Shown one piece after another: positions 25,173 through 34,376 of a stretch of DNA of 59,663 bases. Both the position numbers and the translations under genes were made by a program. Numbering within the stretch: the stretch's first letter is position 1; every line of letters begins with the position of its first letter. The DNA lies in the NCBI GenBank assembly GCA_003252385.1, contig QKEH01000001.1, positions 1 to 59,663 of the forward strand. The letters are read 5' to 3'. Source of the stretch: Bacteroidota bacterium. GTDB lineage: Bacteria > Bacteroidota > Bacteroidia > Bacteroidales > UBA10428. Under the pieces are notes generated by a model, which was not told the DNA's origin, searched no databases, and worked only from the letters and a program-made list of their open reading frames with translations.

Positions 25173-27695
25173 CTAGAATTCCTGACCAATTACGAAATGC
25201 CATTGATGGGCTGACGGCTCTGTTGAAGAATCGTTATTCGGATCGAATCCATAACCATAATCCACGCCAAGCAGACCAAACATGGGCAGGAAAGCACGTA
25301 AACCCAACCCTGCGGCACGTTTAATCGCAAAAGGGTTAAAATCGTTCCACGACTGCCAGGCATTACCGCCCTCCAGGAACGCCAGGCCATAAATGGTCGC
25401 CGAAGGATTTAACGAGAACGGATATCGGAATTCAGCGTAGTATCGGGTATAAATATTCGCATCCAAATAATCGTATGCGGATCCGTTTGTATTGATCGGG
25501 CCAGTTAAAACCCGACCGTTTTCGTAACCTCTCAGTTTAATAATGTCGGTACCGCTCATGCTATACCCCGAAAGCCCATCACCTCCCACTCTAAAACGCT
25601 CAAATGGTGGGGCTCCCAGCTCATCGTTGTAGAATCCGAGATAACCAAACTCGGCACGCATGGCCAATACCAGGTTCTGTACCAGGCTGGTAAACCAATC
25701 GCCTTTAAAATTCCACTTGTAGAATTCCACATTCTTATAAAGTTGTTCTGCCGATAAACCAGCATAGCTCGTGTTGGTAAATGCCGAGTAAGGCGGTGTA
25801 ACTTCCAGCGACAAGCTAATGGAAGAACCCCTGCGGGGATAGATCATCTGATCCTGCGAACTTCTGGACAGGATAGTCTTAAAACTCAATAAATTATAAT
25901 CGCCGTTATAGAGCTCGCCAAGCCGGTAATTGTGGAGGAAATACCGTTTATATCCAATTTCGTTGTACAACGAGAAATAATCGTCCGGCCACTTCAATCT
26001 TCTGCCCAGTCCAATTGCTCCACCAAGGGTTCGAAACAATGGGTCATTTTCATCGAAGGTATTGGCCTGATAGCTGTATGCGTAATTCGTGTGTAAATTG
26101 GAGCAGTATAGCGAAACCGATAATGAATTGGGTTTTTTACCTCCAAACCAGGGTTCTACAAAACTGATGTTATAGCTCTGGTAGCTTTTACCGCTGGCCT
26201 GGGCTCGAATGGAAAGTGTTTGGCCATCGCCACTGGGCACCGGCCGCCATGCCTCTTTCTCAAAAAAGTTTTGCATGGAGAAATTGGAGAATTTAATCCC
26301 AATGGTACCCATAAATCCATAATATCCGCCCCAACCACCGGATAGTTCCAGCTGATCGTTGGCACGTTCCTCTAGGGAGTATTCAATATCTACCGTACCA
26401 TCAGCCGGATTGGGTATGGGATTAGGTGTAATGGTTTCGGGGTTAAAATGCCCCAGGGTGGCTAACTCCCGAACGGAACGTATGATGTCGGCACGAGAAA
26501 ATAGTTCTCCCGGCCGGGTATAGAGCTCCCGCCGTATAACGTGTTCATTAGTCTTGGTATTTCCTTTGATAATGATATTGTTCAAAGAAGCCTGTTTCCC
26601 CTCGTATATGCGGAGTTCCAAGTCGACGGAGTCGTTTTCGATATTGGCCTCAACCGGACTAACATTAAAAAACAAATACCCATTATCCATATAGAGTGAG
26701 GTAATGGCATCCTCATCGGTAGTCAGCCGGTCATTAAGCATTTTCTGGTCGTATACATCGCCAGCTTTCATGCCCAGTATTTGATCTAAATAGCTTGATG
26801 GGTATTTAGCATTTCCGATCCAGTTAACACTTCTAATGTGATAGGGCCGTCCTTCGGTCAGGACCAACTTTAACCCAATACGTTTTTCGTTGATCGGATA
26901 AGTTTCTTCCGATACAATCTTGGCATCCCGATAACCGCGTTCGTTATAAAACGATATCAGATTCTTTTTATCCTCCTTATACTCGTCATCCAGCAGTTTC
27001 GAACCTTTAAAGATATTCCAGTCACGTTGCTTGGTTTTTTTCATCACCCTGCGGAGACGTTTGTCGGAAAAACCCTCGTTCCCTTCAAATACAATCTCTT
27101 CAATTTTAACCCGGGCGCCTTTCTCAATCTGAATAGTCAGATTTACCATGCTTTTACTCGTCGTATCGTCTTCCATCTTCATCAGGATTTCTGCATTTAG
27201 GAAACCCTTTTCCTTTAAGTGGTTTTTAATAATATGACGCGTGGTATTTAACACATTTTCTGTAATTTGTGTCCCCCGGGTCAGGTTAATTTTTTCTTCC
27301 AGATCTCCGGATTCGGTTTTGTTTACACCATATATTTCCAAGTTACCCAGGCGAGGCTGTTCGGTTAACTGTATTTCCAGATAGGCTTTATCCCCTTCCG
27401 TTTTGCTCAACACAATCTGTACATCGGAGAACAAACCGTATTTCCAATACTTATGAATGGCATCGGAAATCTCGGGACCCGGAATTTTAATCTTCTGCCC
27501 CTTACTCAATCCGGAAATGGTGATTAAATGTCCGGGTTGTAGAAAACGAACACCTGTAACCTGAATATCTTCAATAACATATTCCTGAGGCCGGGAATAA
27601 TCCATCAATGGCACATTATTGGGGTCGATAACTTCCTGGGAAAACGATAAGAGCCCCAAAAAAGAGAATATGAGAGTGGAAATTACTTTTTGCAT
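25173..27695 (-). CDS. bamA: Outer-membrane protein assembly factor BamA
   Basis: 840 residues: signal peptide (1-19), five POTRA domains across about 35-430 (for example VIEDIQVTGVRFL and NNIIIKGNTKTNEHVIRREL at the starts of POTRA 1 and 5), then the 16-stranded barrel. The barrel keeps LRGYENGRVLTG, the region of the conserved RGF/RGY motif in loop 6, and ends in F (FVIGQEF), the C-terminal barrel signal. It inserts barrel proteins into the outer membrane. The gene lies 6 bp after uppS and 60 bp before ompH, consistent with one operon. Confidence 0.96.
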   Translation of the reverse strand: MQKVISTLIFSFLGLLSFSQEVIDPNNVPLMDYSRPQEYVIEDIQVTGVRFLQPGHLITISGLSKGQKIKIPGPEISDAIHKYWKYGLFSDVQIVLSKTEGDKAYLEIQLTEQPRLGNLEIYGVNKTESGDLEEKINLTRGTQITENVLNTTRHIIKNHLKEKGFLNAEILMKMEDDTTSKSMVNLTIQIEKGARVKIEEIVFEGNEGFSDKRLRRVMKKTKQRDWNIFKGSKLLDDEYKEDKKNLISFYNERGYRDAKIVSEETYPINEKRIGLKLVLTEGRPYHIRSVNWIGNAKYPSSYLDQILGMKAGDVYDQKMLNDRLTTDEDAITSLYMDNGYLFFNVSPVEANIENDSVDLELRIYEGKQASLNNIIIKGNTKTNEHVIRRELYTRPGELFSRADIIRSVRELATLGHFNPETITPNPIPNPADGTVDIEYSLEERANDQLELSGGWGGYYGFMGTIGIKFSNFSMQNFFEKEAWRPVPSGDGQTLSIRAQASGKSYQSYNISFVEPWFGGKKPNSLSVSLYCSNLHTNYAYSYQANTFDENDPLFRTLGGAIGLGRRLKWPDDYFSLYNEIGYKRYFLHNYRLGELYNGDYNLLSFKTILSRSSQDQMIYPRRGSSISLSLEVTPPYSAFTNTSYAGLSAEQLYKNVEFYKWNFKGDWFTSLVQNLVLAMRAEFGYLGFYNDELGAPPFERFRVGGDGLSGYSMSGTDIIKLRGYENGRVLTGPINTNGSAYDYLDANIYTRYYAEFRYPFSLNPSATIYGLAFLEGGNAWQSWNDFNPFAIKRAAGLGLRAFLPMFGLLGVDYGYGFDPNNDSSTEPSAHQWHFVIGQEF

Positions 27696-27701
27696 CCGTG
27701 G

Positions 27702-28463
27702 TTAACTGTTTTCATTTGGTTCTGTAGCGATTTGTTCGCTGGTTTTTCCAAAACGGCGTTCGCGGTTTTGGTAATCGGCAAGGGCTTCGTAGAAATGCTC
27801 TCTGCGAAAATCAGGCCACAAAGTGGAGGTGAAGTACAACTCGCTGTAGGCAATCTGCCACAGCAGGTAATTACTAATCCGATATTCCCCGCTGGTTCGG
27901 ATCAATAATTCCGGATCGGGCATATCGGCTGTATTCAGGTACGATTCAAATACCTTTGCATCAATATCTTCACTATCTATCCGCCCTTGTTTAACATCTT
28001 CAGCCAATTGTTTTACGGCCGATACTATTTCCCAACGCGAACTATAGCTCAAGGCTAACACCAGCGTGAGTCCTTTATTATCTTTCGTTTTATTTAGTGT
28101 AGCTTGTAAATTCTGAGCCACCGTGTCGGGTAACGAATCAATATCTCCAATCACCTTCAAGCGCACCTTATTGTCCATCAAGGTCTTGGTTTCTTTGGTA
28201 ATAGTGGCCACCAACAAGGCCATGAGTGCATCTACCTCGGTTCTGGGACGATTCCAGTTTTCGGTTGAAAAAGCGTAGAGCGTCAGATATTCGATGCCTA
28301 ATTCAGCAGCAGCCTCGACCGTATCGCGCACGGCTGTTACGCCGTTTTTATGCCCAAATATCCGGGGATTCCCTTTTTTTTTAGCCCAACGCCCGTTGCC
28401 ATCCATGATAATGGCTACATGCCGGGGCAATCGTTCCTTATCGAGCTGATCTTTCGCTATCAT
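27702..28463 (-). CDS. uppS: Isoprenyl transferase (undecaprenyl diphosphate synthase)
   Basis: Builds undecaprenyl diphosphate from FPP and IPP, the lipid carrier for peptidoglycan and surface glycans. 253 residues from the Met at 28463; the longer ORF would overlap the upstream gene and add a non-homologous leader. Signature motifs: HVAIIMDGNGRWAKKKG (catalytic Asp in the first), LTLYAFSTENWNRP, and the C-terminal DPELLIRTSGEYRISNYLLWQIAYSEL. The length fits cis-prenyltransferases. It lies between a PorG-like gene and bamA. Confidence 0.96.
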   Translation of the reverse strand: MIAKDQLDKERLPRHVAIIMDGNGRWAKKKGNPRIFGHKNGVTAVRDTVEAAAELGIEYLTLYAFSTENWNRPRTEVDALMALLVATITKETKTLMDNKVRLKVIGDIDSLPDTVAQNLQATLNKTKDNKGLTLVLALSYSSRWEIVSAVKQLAEDVKQGRIDSEDIDAKVFESYLNTADMPDPELLIRTSGEYRISNYLLWQIAYSELYFTSTLWPDFRREHFYEALADYQNRERRFGKTSEQIATEPNENS

Positions 28464-28480
28464 CGCTGTTCCGTTGTTGT

Positions 28481-29122
28481 CTAATCGTAAACCGGGCAAT
28501 CCGCCGCAAATTTAACAAACTTATAACTAATAAAAAGGCCGACAGAAGAATACCAGTCATTATTATTAATCAGATTCCGACCCAGCGGACTTTCCACACC
28601 ATCCAGGCTATCCGTAAACGTTTTTCTAAAACTCCACTCGCCTCCCAGGCTTAGTCGATCTGTTAAATTAATTTTCATGCCCACACCAAACGGAATGTTC
28701 AAAGTGCCAGATCCGGAAAGTACCAACGTGTATCCCAACCCGCCAGCTACATACAACGAATGCATCCAGGCATCATCGCCACTGATATAGGGTAGAAAGT
28801 TAAATTCGAACTGGGCGTTGTAGTCCAGTAACTGCGCGGAAAAGCTGGTTGGATTTCGTTCGGTGAACACCCGATCCGGAAAATCGGCATCGCTGCCTTG
28901 TAGACTCATATAATATCCGCTAATCCGCACTGCGTGCCGTTTATCGATATTCCAACGAAAAAAACCGGCAAAAGCCGGTTGCGTTTTATAAAATAGCCGC
29001 GTTGGATTGATTTCACCATTATAATAACATCCCCCGGCAATGATCCCAAAGTCCGTAAACCTTTGCGCTACAAGGGGCGTTATTGCAAGAATGGAAAAGA
29101 ATACAAGAAGGATGCGTTTCAT
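28481..29122 (-). CDS. PorG/DUF6089-like outer-membrane barrel
   Basis: 213 residues from the Met at 29122 (MKRILLVFFSILAITPLVA signal peptide); an in-frame Met three codons upstream is possible. FTDFGIIAGGCYYNGEINP followed by RISGYYMSLQGSDADFP and a LEF/FEFNFLPY strand is the pattern of DUF6089 proteins, the family of T9SS component PorG. PorG links the PorK/PorN ring to the outer membrane. Its position between nadK and uppS-bamA is also typical. A second barrel of similar plan is encoded just upstream, so assignment of the true PorG needs comparison. Confidence 0.75.
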   Translation of the reverse strand: MKRILLVFFSILAITPLVAQRFTDFGIIAGGCYYNGEINPTRLFYKTQPAFAGFFRWNIDKRHAVRISGYYMSLQGSDADFPDRVFTERNPTSFSAQLLDYNAQFEFNFLPYISGDDAWMHSLYVAGGLGYTLVLSGSGTLNIPFGVGMKINLTDRLSLGGEWSFRKTFTDSLDGVESPLGRNLINNNDWYSSVGLFISYKFVKFAADCPVYD

Positions 29123-29235
29123 GAAATACATCTTGGTCGCTAAAGAGAACGAAAGTACTAAGAATTTTAGCGCCCAAGATGCGAAATATTCTTAAAAAAA
29201 CATAAACGACCCGATTTGTGTGACCACCTCCTGAA

Positions 29236-30102
29236 CTACTGCATGGCTTTTCTGGCACTGCGAGGTACCCGGGCCTTTTTCTGTACTTTACCGGAACTGG
29301 CCCGATTGGAAGCGGCACGATAGTCACGATCCAGGAAGGTTGGTAATCCCTTGCGAGTGGTCTCCAAACGATAGGCCACCTGAAAATTCATGAAATAATA
29401 CACGTCGTTATGTTTCGAAGCCGCTGTTTGCGTGTAACCTTCCACATAATCGGAAAACGGGAAACGGTAGCCCAGCTCTGCCCCTATCACCCACCGGTCG
29501 CTTAATATATATTTGGTACCAATCCCGAAAGGAATAACAGCTCCCATGGCACTTCCATGAGCATCATCGTAGAATCGTTCCTGAGGCACAATAAGTTCGC
29601 GCGAGTGCGAATAAAAACCTCCTATCCCCACAAATCCATAGGCCGCCAGCGACATATAGTTGTTCAACATACCCCTCCGATTAAAAATAGCGGCCGTTTT
29701 GTATTTCTTTTCTTCCGCCAAAAAATAGTACTCCAATTGAGCCGATACCTCAGAGAGCATAATCTTGTAGCTGCGTCCCCGGTTGTTCCTGGATTCCAGA
29801 TCATCTCCATGCCCAAAACCCACAATACCGTTCACTTTTATCGAATACACCGGATCCAAACGATAGCGTACGTACACGGGAAAAGACATACGGGTTTCAT
29901 CAAACTTAATATCTTTTAAGCCGTACCAGTTAGCCTCATCAATGGTTCCTCCAATATCCCCAAACACCTGGGCAATACCGGCTCCGGCACCCACCTCATA
30001 GCGCCGCAGTTTCCATCGCTGCCCCAGGGCAGGAGCAACCAGAAGTACGCTGAAAAGAAACATAGTTAGGATTCTCAACTGCTTTTTACTGTACATGGCC
30101 AT
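29236..30102 (-). CDS. PorG/DUF6089-like outer-membrane barrel (second copy) with basic tail
   Basis: 288 residues with signal peptide (LTMFLFSVLLVAPALG). YEVGAGAGIAQVFGDIGG, an NWYGLKD segment and the SAQLEYYFL strand resemble DUF6089 proteins, as in the next gene downstream, so the two are likely paralogues or partners. The last 35 residues (after DRDYRAAS) are strongly basic (KVQKKARVPRSARKAMQ), unusual for a barrel terminus and perhaps periplasmic. The gap to the downstream paralogue is 113 bp, larger than elsewhere in this gene run. Confidence 0.65.
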   Translation of the reverse strand: MAMYSKKQLRILTMFLFSVLLVAPALGQRWKLRRYEVGAGAGIAQVFGDIGGTIDEANWYGLKDIKFDETRMSFPVYVRYRLDPVYSIKVNGIVGFGHGDDLESRNNRGRSYKIMLSEVSAQLEYYFLAEEKKYKTAAIFNRRGMLNNYMSLAAYGFVGIGGFYSHSRELIVPQERFYDDAHGSAMGAVIPFGIGTKYILSDRWVIGAELGYRFPFSDYVEGYTQTAASKHNDVYYFMNFQVAYRLETTRKGLPTFLDRDYRAASNRASSGKVQKKARVPRSARKAMQ

Positions 30103-30180
30103 GATGTATTTCTTTATTTCTGAGTTGTATTATTAAATTTACAATAAATCGATTTAAAAAAAAACTATCCGCGTTTTTCT

Positions 30181-31062
30181 CTAATTTCTTTTATCCACTC
30201 CCCACATCAACTTATTTCGTAAGGTGCTAAAGTAATTATTAAAAGGCAATTGTGCCATCTTCAATTCGCACACCGACTTGCGAATCAAAAATGTATTATG
30301 TTGACTATTAAATGCTTCACTCCTATTATCAACCGATACCAGAAAGTTTCCGCTCCTCGATTTTACCTCCAGGCGTATTTCCACGTCATCCGGAACCACC
30401 ACAGGACGAACCGTGAGGTTATGCGAAGCTATAGGAGAAAGTACCAGATTGTGTGACCCGGGTACTACGATGGGCCCTCCAACCGCCAGGCTGTAGGCCG
30501 TAGAGCCGGTGGGAGTGGAAATAATTAGTCCGTCCGTCCAATACGTATTCAGGAATTCATTATTGATAAACGCATCGATGGTTAACAAGCTGGTACCCTG
30601 CTTCTGAATGGTTACATCGTTCAATCCGATAGTATGCCGTCCAAATGGGTTAATGTCCGAATGAATCTCCAGAAGTGTGCGGCTTTCAATTTTATAGTTA
30701 CCTGCAAAAATGGCTTGTAATGCCTCCAGCAATTCTTCTTTGGAGATATTGGCTAAAAAACCCAAACGCCCTGAATTGATACCTATAACCGGAATATCAT
30801 ATCGTTGCAGGTAGCTGATACTTTCCAGAAACGTTCCATCCCCACCTATACTGAACAGAAAATCAATATCTTCAGGAATCCCTCTTTCTTCATTAAAAAG
30901 TAAAAACTCATTATATTCCAGGTGGGTTTGTTGTACAACATACTCGTACAAAGGCTTAAAAATGCACACTTCCTCCTTGCGTTCCTGCAGGCATTCCAGC
31001 AATTGCGTGATATACCGGTTAAAATCGGGGGAATACGTTCGGCCATAAATAGCAATCTTCAT
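30181..31062 (-). CDS. nadK: NAD kinase
   Basis: Phosphorylates NAD to NADP. 293 residues with the GGDGT motif (FSIGGDGTFLES), the NDVTIQK strand, the TGSTAYSLAVGGPIV motif and the HNLTVRPVVVPD C-terminal segment, all in order. The length is typical of bacterial NadK. It lies 13 bp after the CBS-domain gene, so the two are co-transcribed, and upstream of the PorG-like genes. Confidence 0.95.
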   Translation of the reverse strand: MKIAIYGRTYSPDFNRYITQLLECLQERKEEVCIFKPLYEYVVQQTHLEYNEFLLFNEERGIPEDIDFLFSIGGDGTFLESISYLQRYDIPVIGINSGRLGFLANISKEELLEALQAIFAGNYKIESRTLLEIHSDINPFGRHTIGLNDVTIQKQGTSLLTIDAFINNEFLNTYWTDGLIISTPTGSTAYSLAVGGPIVVPGSHNLVLSPIASHNLTVRPVVVPDDVEIRLEVKSRSGNFLVSVDNRSEAFNSQHNTFLIRKSVCELKMAQLPFNNYFSTLRNKLMWGVDKRN

Positions 31063-31075
31063 GGAAATAAAAAAC

Positions 31076-31741
31076 TTAGATACTCAGGTATTTCATGAAT
31101 AAATCGTAACGGTTCTCATAAAGGCTGTTCATGTCATTTTCATCCATAAAGGAAGCCTGAATAGTATAATCGTACCGAATAAAAGTTTGCACAATGGAGG
31201 TAAGATCTTTGCGGTTAATCTTGAGGGTTACTTCCATTTTAGTTGAATTTAATGGGCTTGTTATGTAAACACTCAAAATTTTCGCGTCGTTACTTTCCAC
31301 GATTTGTGCAATTTGCGACAGGGAATAATCGTTGGCATTTAAGGCCAGTACCAAAATACCACCGGGTTGTTTCAGCGCCGATACATCGGCAAAGTAGTGC
31401 AGTAAATCAGTAAGAGTAATTACACCCTGATATTGATTCTCAGCATTCAGAACCGGAATAATAGACAGTTGCAATTCCGAGGCCAGTTCCACCACCTCGT
31501 AAATATGCTGATCCAATGTTACATAAGGACTAAATAGCGATAAATTATGATTACCTATCGGTTCCTCAGCCATATTGTTGTCATAGATATCCTTGTCGGA
31601 AATGAGTCCCAAAAAATCGACATTATTTACGATAGGCAAGTGCGATATCCGAAAAATATCCATCCAGTAAAGTGCCTGTTGTCCACTGTCCGAGGTGCGT
31701 AGCGCCGGGATCACATCCGAAATCAAATCTTTTGCTAGCAT
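31076..31741 (-). CDS. CBS-domain protein with ACT-like C-terminus
   Basis: 221 residues from the Met at 31741 (MLAKDLISDVIPALRTSD); the longer ORF would run into pdxJ on the other strand. Two CBS repeats, with LPIVNNVDFLGLISDKDIYD and IIPVLNAENQYQGVITLTDLL, are followed by a domain starting GGILVLALNANDYSLSQIAQ that looks ACT-like. CBS pairs usually bind adenosyl ligands and regulate a partner; the coupling to nadK suggests control linked to adenine nucleotides or NAD, which is inference. It is divergent from pdxJ with 60 bp between starts. Confidence 0.8.
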   Translation of the reverse strand: MLAKDLISDVIPALRTSDSGQQALYWMDIFRISHLPIVNNVDFLGLISDKDIYDNNMAEEPIGNHNLSLFSPYVTLDQHIYEVVELASELQLSIIPVLNAENQYQGVITLTDLLHYFADVSALKQPGGILVLALNANDYSLSQIAQIVESNDAKILSVYITSPLNSTKMEVTLKINRKDLTSIVQTFIRYDYTIQASFMDENDMNSLYENRYDLFMKYLSI

Positions 31742-31764
31742 AAACCTTTTATCAGAAAATGACT

Positions 31765-31772
31765 TATTTTTG
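31765..31772 (+). promoter_or_regulatory. Bacteroidota -7 box before pdxJ
   Basis: TATTTTTG fits TAnnTTTG and lies 29 bp before the pdxJ ATG. No clear -33 box is seen at the expected distance. Confidence 0.4.
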
Positions 31773-31801
31773 TGCCCGTCCCACAACAAAAATAGCCGTG
31801 C

Positions 31802-32515
31802 ATGACCAGACTGAGTGTAAATATAAACAAAATAGCTACACTGCGGAACTCCCGGGGTGGTGATATTCCCAATGTAGTGGAAGCAGCCATCCGCTGTCAG
31901 CAATTTGGAGCCCAGGGTATCACCATTCACCCGCGCCCAGATCAACGGCACATCACCCGGAAGGATGTGTACGACCTGAAACCCGTTGTGTCCACCGAAT
32001 ACAATATAGAAGGTTACCCTTCCCGCGAGTTCATTGAGCTTGTATTAGAAATTCGACCTACCCAGGTAACCCTGGTACCCGATGCCCCCGATGCCCTTAC
32101 CTCCAACCAGGGTTGGAACGCAGTACAACATCGATCTATGCTGACAGACATTATTCGGGAATTTCAGACCGCAGGCATACGTACATCCCTGTTTGTCGAA
32201 ACAGATTTGGGAAACCTGGAAGCTGCAAAAGAAACAGGCACCGACCGGATTGAGTTTTATACCGAACCCTATGCCAAATTCTATTCACAGGATCGCGAAA
32301 AAGCGGTTGCCCCATTTCGCACTGCTGCTAAAAAGGCGGTTGAACTGGGCTTAGGAATCAATGCCGGCCACGATCTGAACCTGGACAACCTGAAATTTTT
32401 CTACCAAAACATACCTGCACTGCTCGAGGTTTCGATCGGTCATGCCCTCATTGCCGAGGCACTCTATCTGGGTCTCGAAACAACCATTCAACGCTATCTT
32501 GCCCAACTTCGTTAA
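31802..32515 (+). CDS. pdxJ: Pyridoxine 5'-phosphate synthase
   Basis: Condenses 1-deoxyxylulose 5-phosphate with 3-amino-1-hydroxyacetone 1-phosphate to give pyridoxine 5'-phosphate (DXP-dependent B6 pathway). 237 residues in a TIM barrel: [18 protein letters not shown] at the start, [16 protein letters not shown] (catalytic His region), [17 protein letters not shown], and the late [11 protein letters not shown] and [13 protein letters not shown] phosphate-binding motifs. The stop codon overlaps the ATG of the next gene (TAATG). Confidence 0.96.
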   Translation: MTRLSVNINKIATLRNSRGGDIPNVVEAAIRCQQFGAQGITIHPRPDQRHITRKDVYDLKPVVSTEYNIEGYPSREFIELVLEIRPTQVTLVPDAPDALTSNQGWNAVQHRSMLTDIIREFQTAGIRTSLFVETDLGNLEAAKETGTDRIEFYTEPYAKFYSQDREKAVAPFRTAAKKAVELGLGINAGHDLNLDNLKFFYQNIPALLEVSIGHALIAEALYLGLETTIQRYLAQLR

Positions 32516-33318
32516 TGGAGCTCTATGCACAAAAAATTGGGTCGGGCACGCCAGTAGTAATCCTTCATGGCTTGTATGGTTCCGGCGACAACTGGCTTAC
32601 ACTGGGTAAAGAATTGAGTTCGACTCACACCGTGTATCTGGTCGATCAGCGCAATCACGGTCGCTCCGCCCATCATCCTAGTCTCAGCTATTCGGATTTG
32701 ACAGAGGATCTGCTCGAATTTTTAGACCACCGTCAATTACATCAAGTATCGCTGGTTGGCCACTCAATGGGGGGTAAAACGGCCATGAACTTTGCCCTCA
32801 CATACCCCGAACGGGTTGCTTCCCTCGTGGTCATTGACATTGCTCTCCGCTCCTACCTACATCCTGCCGAAAGACAATTGTATCTTCAGCACCAGTTTCA
32901 CCTCAAGGTCATTCATGCGCTGCTCAAACTGGATATCGACTATCCGGAAACCCGCGATGAAGTCGATAAACAACTAGCTCAACAACTCCCCCAGCCGGCG
33001 ATACGGAGTTATTTATTAAAGAACCTGAAGCGCGATAGTGACGGAAAGTTCTTCTGGGCCATCAATTTATCGTCGATACAGAATAACCTGGACCGAATTA
33101 TGGAAGGCATCCCCTGGACAGGCAAGACGTATCGACAACCCACTCTGATTATTGATGGGAAAAAGTCGGAATACATTCAACCCTCCGATTACGATGACTT
33201 TAAAAAGGCTTTTCCGGATGTACGAATCGAACAGCTCGATACAGGCCATTGGGTTCATGCCGAGAAACCAGAGGAATTACTGAATCTGTTACGCGGTTTC
33301 CTGTCTGTCAACTTCTGA
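32515..33318 (+). CDS. Alpha/beta hydrolase, YbfF/ABHD11-like esterase
   Basis: 267 residues. Oxyanion region HGLYGSGDNW, the DQRNHGRS motif typical of the YbfF group, nucleophile Ser84 in GHSMGGKTA, and the catalytic His in DTGHWVHAEKP near the C-terminus. The acid residue is probably the Asp of LIIDGKKS. The substrate is unknown, most likely short acyl esters or acyl-CoA thioesters, as for YbfF. Translationally coupled to pdxJ through a one-base overlap of stop and start. Confidence 0.88.
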   Translation: MELYAQKIGSGTPVVILHGLYGSGDNWLTLGKELSSTHTVYLVDQRNHGRSAHHPSLSYSDLTEDLLEFLDHRQLHQVSLVGHSMGGKTAMNFALTYPERVASLVVIDIALRSYLHPAERQLYLQHQFHLKVIHALLKLDIDYPETRDEVDKQLAQQLPQPAIRSYLLKNLKRDSDGKFFWAINLSSIQNNLDRIMEGIPWTGKTYRQPTLIIDGKKSEYIQPSDYDDFKKAFPDVRIEQLDTGHWVHAEKPEELLNLLRGFLSVNF

Positions 33319-33319
33319 A

Positions 33320-34048
33320 TCAGACCTTGGGCGGCACCCGTTCAATACGTTCTTCCGGAATCAAATCCATGGTTCTATAGCGTAAAAACAGCTGCACCAC
33401 AGCCACTACGTCGTTTTGGCAATAGCTAATAATTCGAGCTATGTCGCGATCCTCATAATATACCCCGGCTACCTGCGATCCGTCAATGTCGTTCTTTGGA
33501 CTGGGGATGCCAAAAATATGCGTTAACAGTTCCAATGACGTATAATGCTTATAATCGCCAAACTTCCACAACTCGAGCGTATCGAGGAACGGTACCTCCC
33601 AGGGTTTCTTGCCGGCAACATCCAGCGTATTCGGCAGGGGAATATGATGGATTAACATGCGCCGGGCAATAAACGGAAAGTCGAACTCCTTGCCATTATG
33701 GGCGCAAAGCAACAGATTTCTGGTTTTTGCGTACCCTTCCATCATGCCGGAAAAATCACGAAGCAGCTTAACTTCGTCATCGCCGGCATAGGAAGTAAGC
33801 CGTAATCCCAACCCCGAACCGGACAGAGTCACCACGCCGACCGATATGCAAACAATTTTTCCGAATTCCGCATAAATTCCCGCGCGCTGGTAAACAGCAG
33901 CGGCCTCTTCGCCTTCTTTCCTGAAAAACGCCGATTTTTTCGTCCACAAACGCTGCAGGGTATCATCCATTTCGCCAAAAGACGAGGTAAGCGGAACCGT
34001 TTCTATGTCTAAAAACAGGATATCGTGAATATTAATACCTCCTAACAT
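33320..34048 (-). CDS. DEDDy 3'-5' exonuclease, PolB-exonuclease-like
   Basis: 242 residues from the Met at 34048; the upstream ORF extension is non-homologous and is rejected. The three exonuclease motifs are clear: Exo I LFLDIETVP (Asp and Glu), Exo II HNGKEFDFPFIARRM (Asp), and Exo III YCQNDVVAV with the Tyr and Asp three residues apart, so it is the DEDDy type. The family is annotated as predicted 3'-5' exonuclease related to the proofreading domain of PolB; it is a stand-alone protein in Bacteroidota, and its cellular role is not defined. It is convergent with the esterase gene, with one base between stops. Confidence 0.85.
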   Translation of the reverse strand: MLGGINIHDILFLDIETVPLTSSFGEMDDTLQRLWTKKSAFFRKEGEEAAAVYQRAGIYAEFGKIVCISVGVVTLSGSGLGLRLTSYAGDDEVKLLRDFSGMMEGYAKTRNLLLCAHNGKEFDFPFIARRMLIHHIPLPNTLDVAGKKPWEVPFLDTLELWKFGDYKHYTSLELLTHIFGIPSPKNDIDGSQVAGVYYEDRDIARIISYCQNDVVAVVQLFLRYRTMDLIPEERIERVPPKV

Positions 34049-34376
34049 ACAGAATACGATTTTTAAGTTTAGTATATTGCTGCACCTTGCTCCAGCGTTC
34101 AGGTTACACCTGTAAACACGGGATCGAACCAATTCGCTGGCGCGAGTGTTACCTAAAATTAATGGGTATGCCTGGAATAAAAAAATATGTTGTGTTCGAA
34201 GTTGACAAACCCGGAGCCACAGGGAATGCATTACTGGTTACGCACCCCAAAACAGAAGATCCATGCCATACCCCAAAATATGCTATTTGTAACAACTCCC
34301 ATTAACCTTACGTAGGAAAGCGCTGAACCGTCTCCCTCCAGTATAAGGAGAGGAAACAGCCCCAAATCAAAAAACA
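34049..34376. other. 328-bp intergenic region, divergent exonuclease/manA
   Basis: Lies between the divergent starts of the exonuclease and manA. A 72-codon frame here shows no family resemblance and no proper spacing to neighbours, so I do not call it. No hairpin or promoter box stands out clearly. Confidence 0.4.

Noticed and set aside
34087-34305. 72-residue ORF in the exonuclease/manA gap
   Set aside because: No family resemblance, composition unlike neighbours, and overlaps the likely promoter region of the exonuclease.
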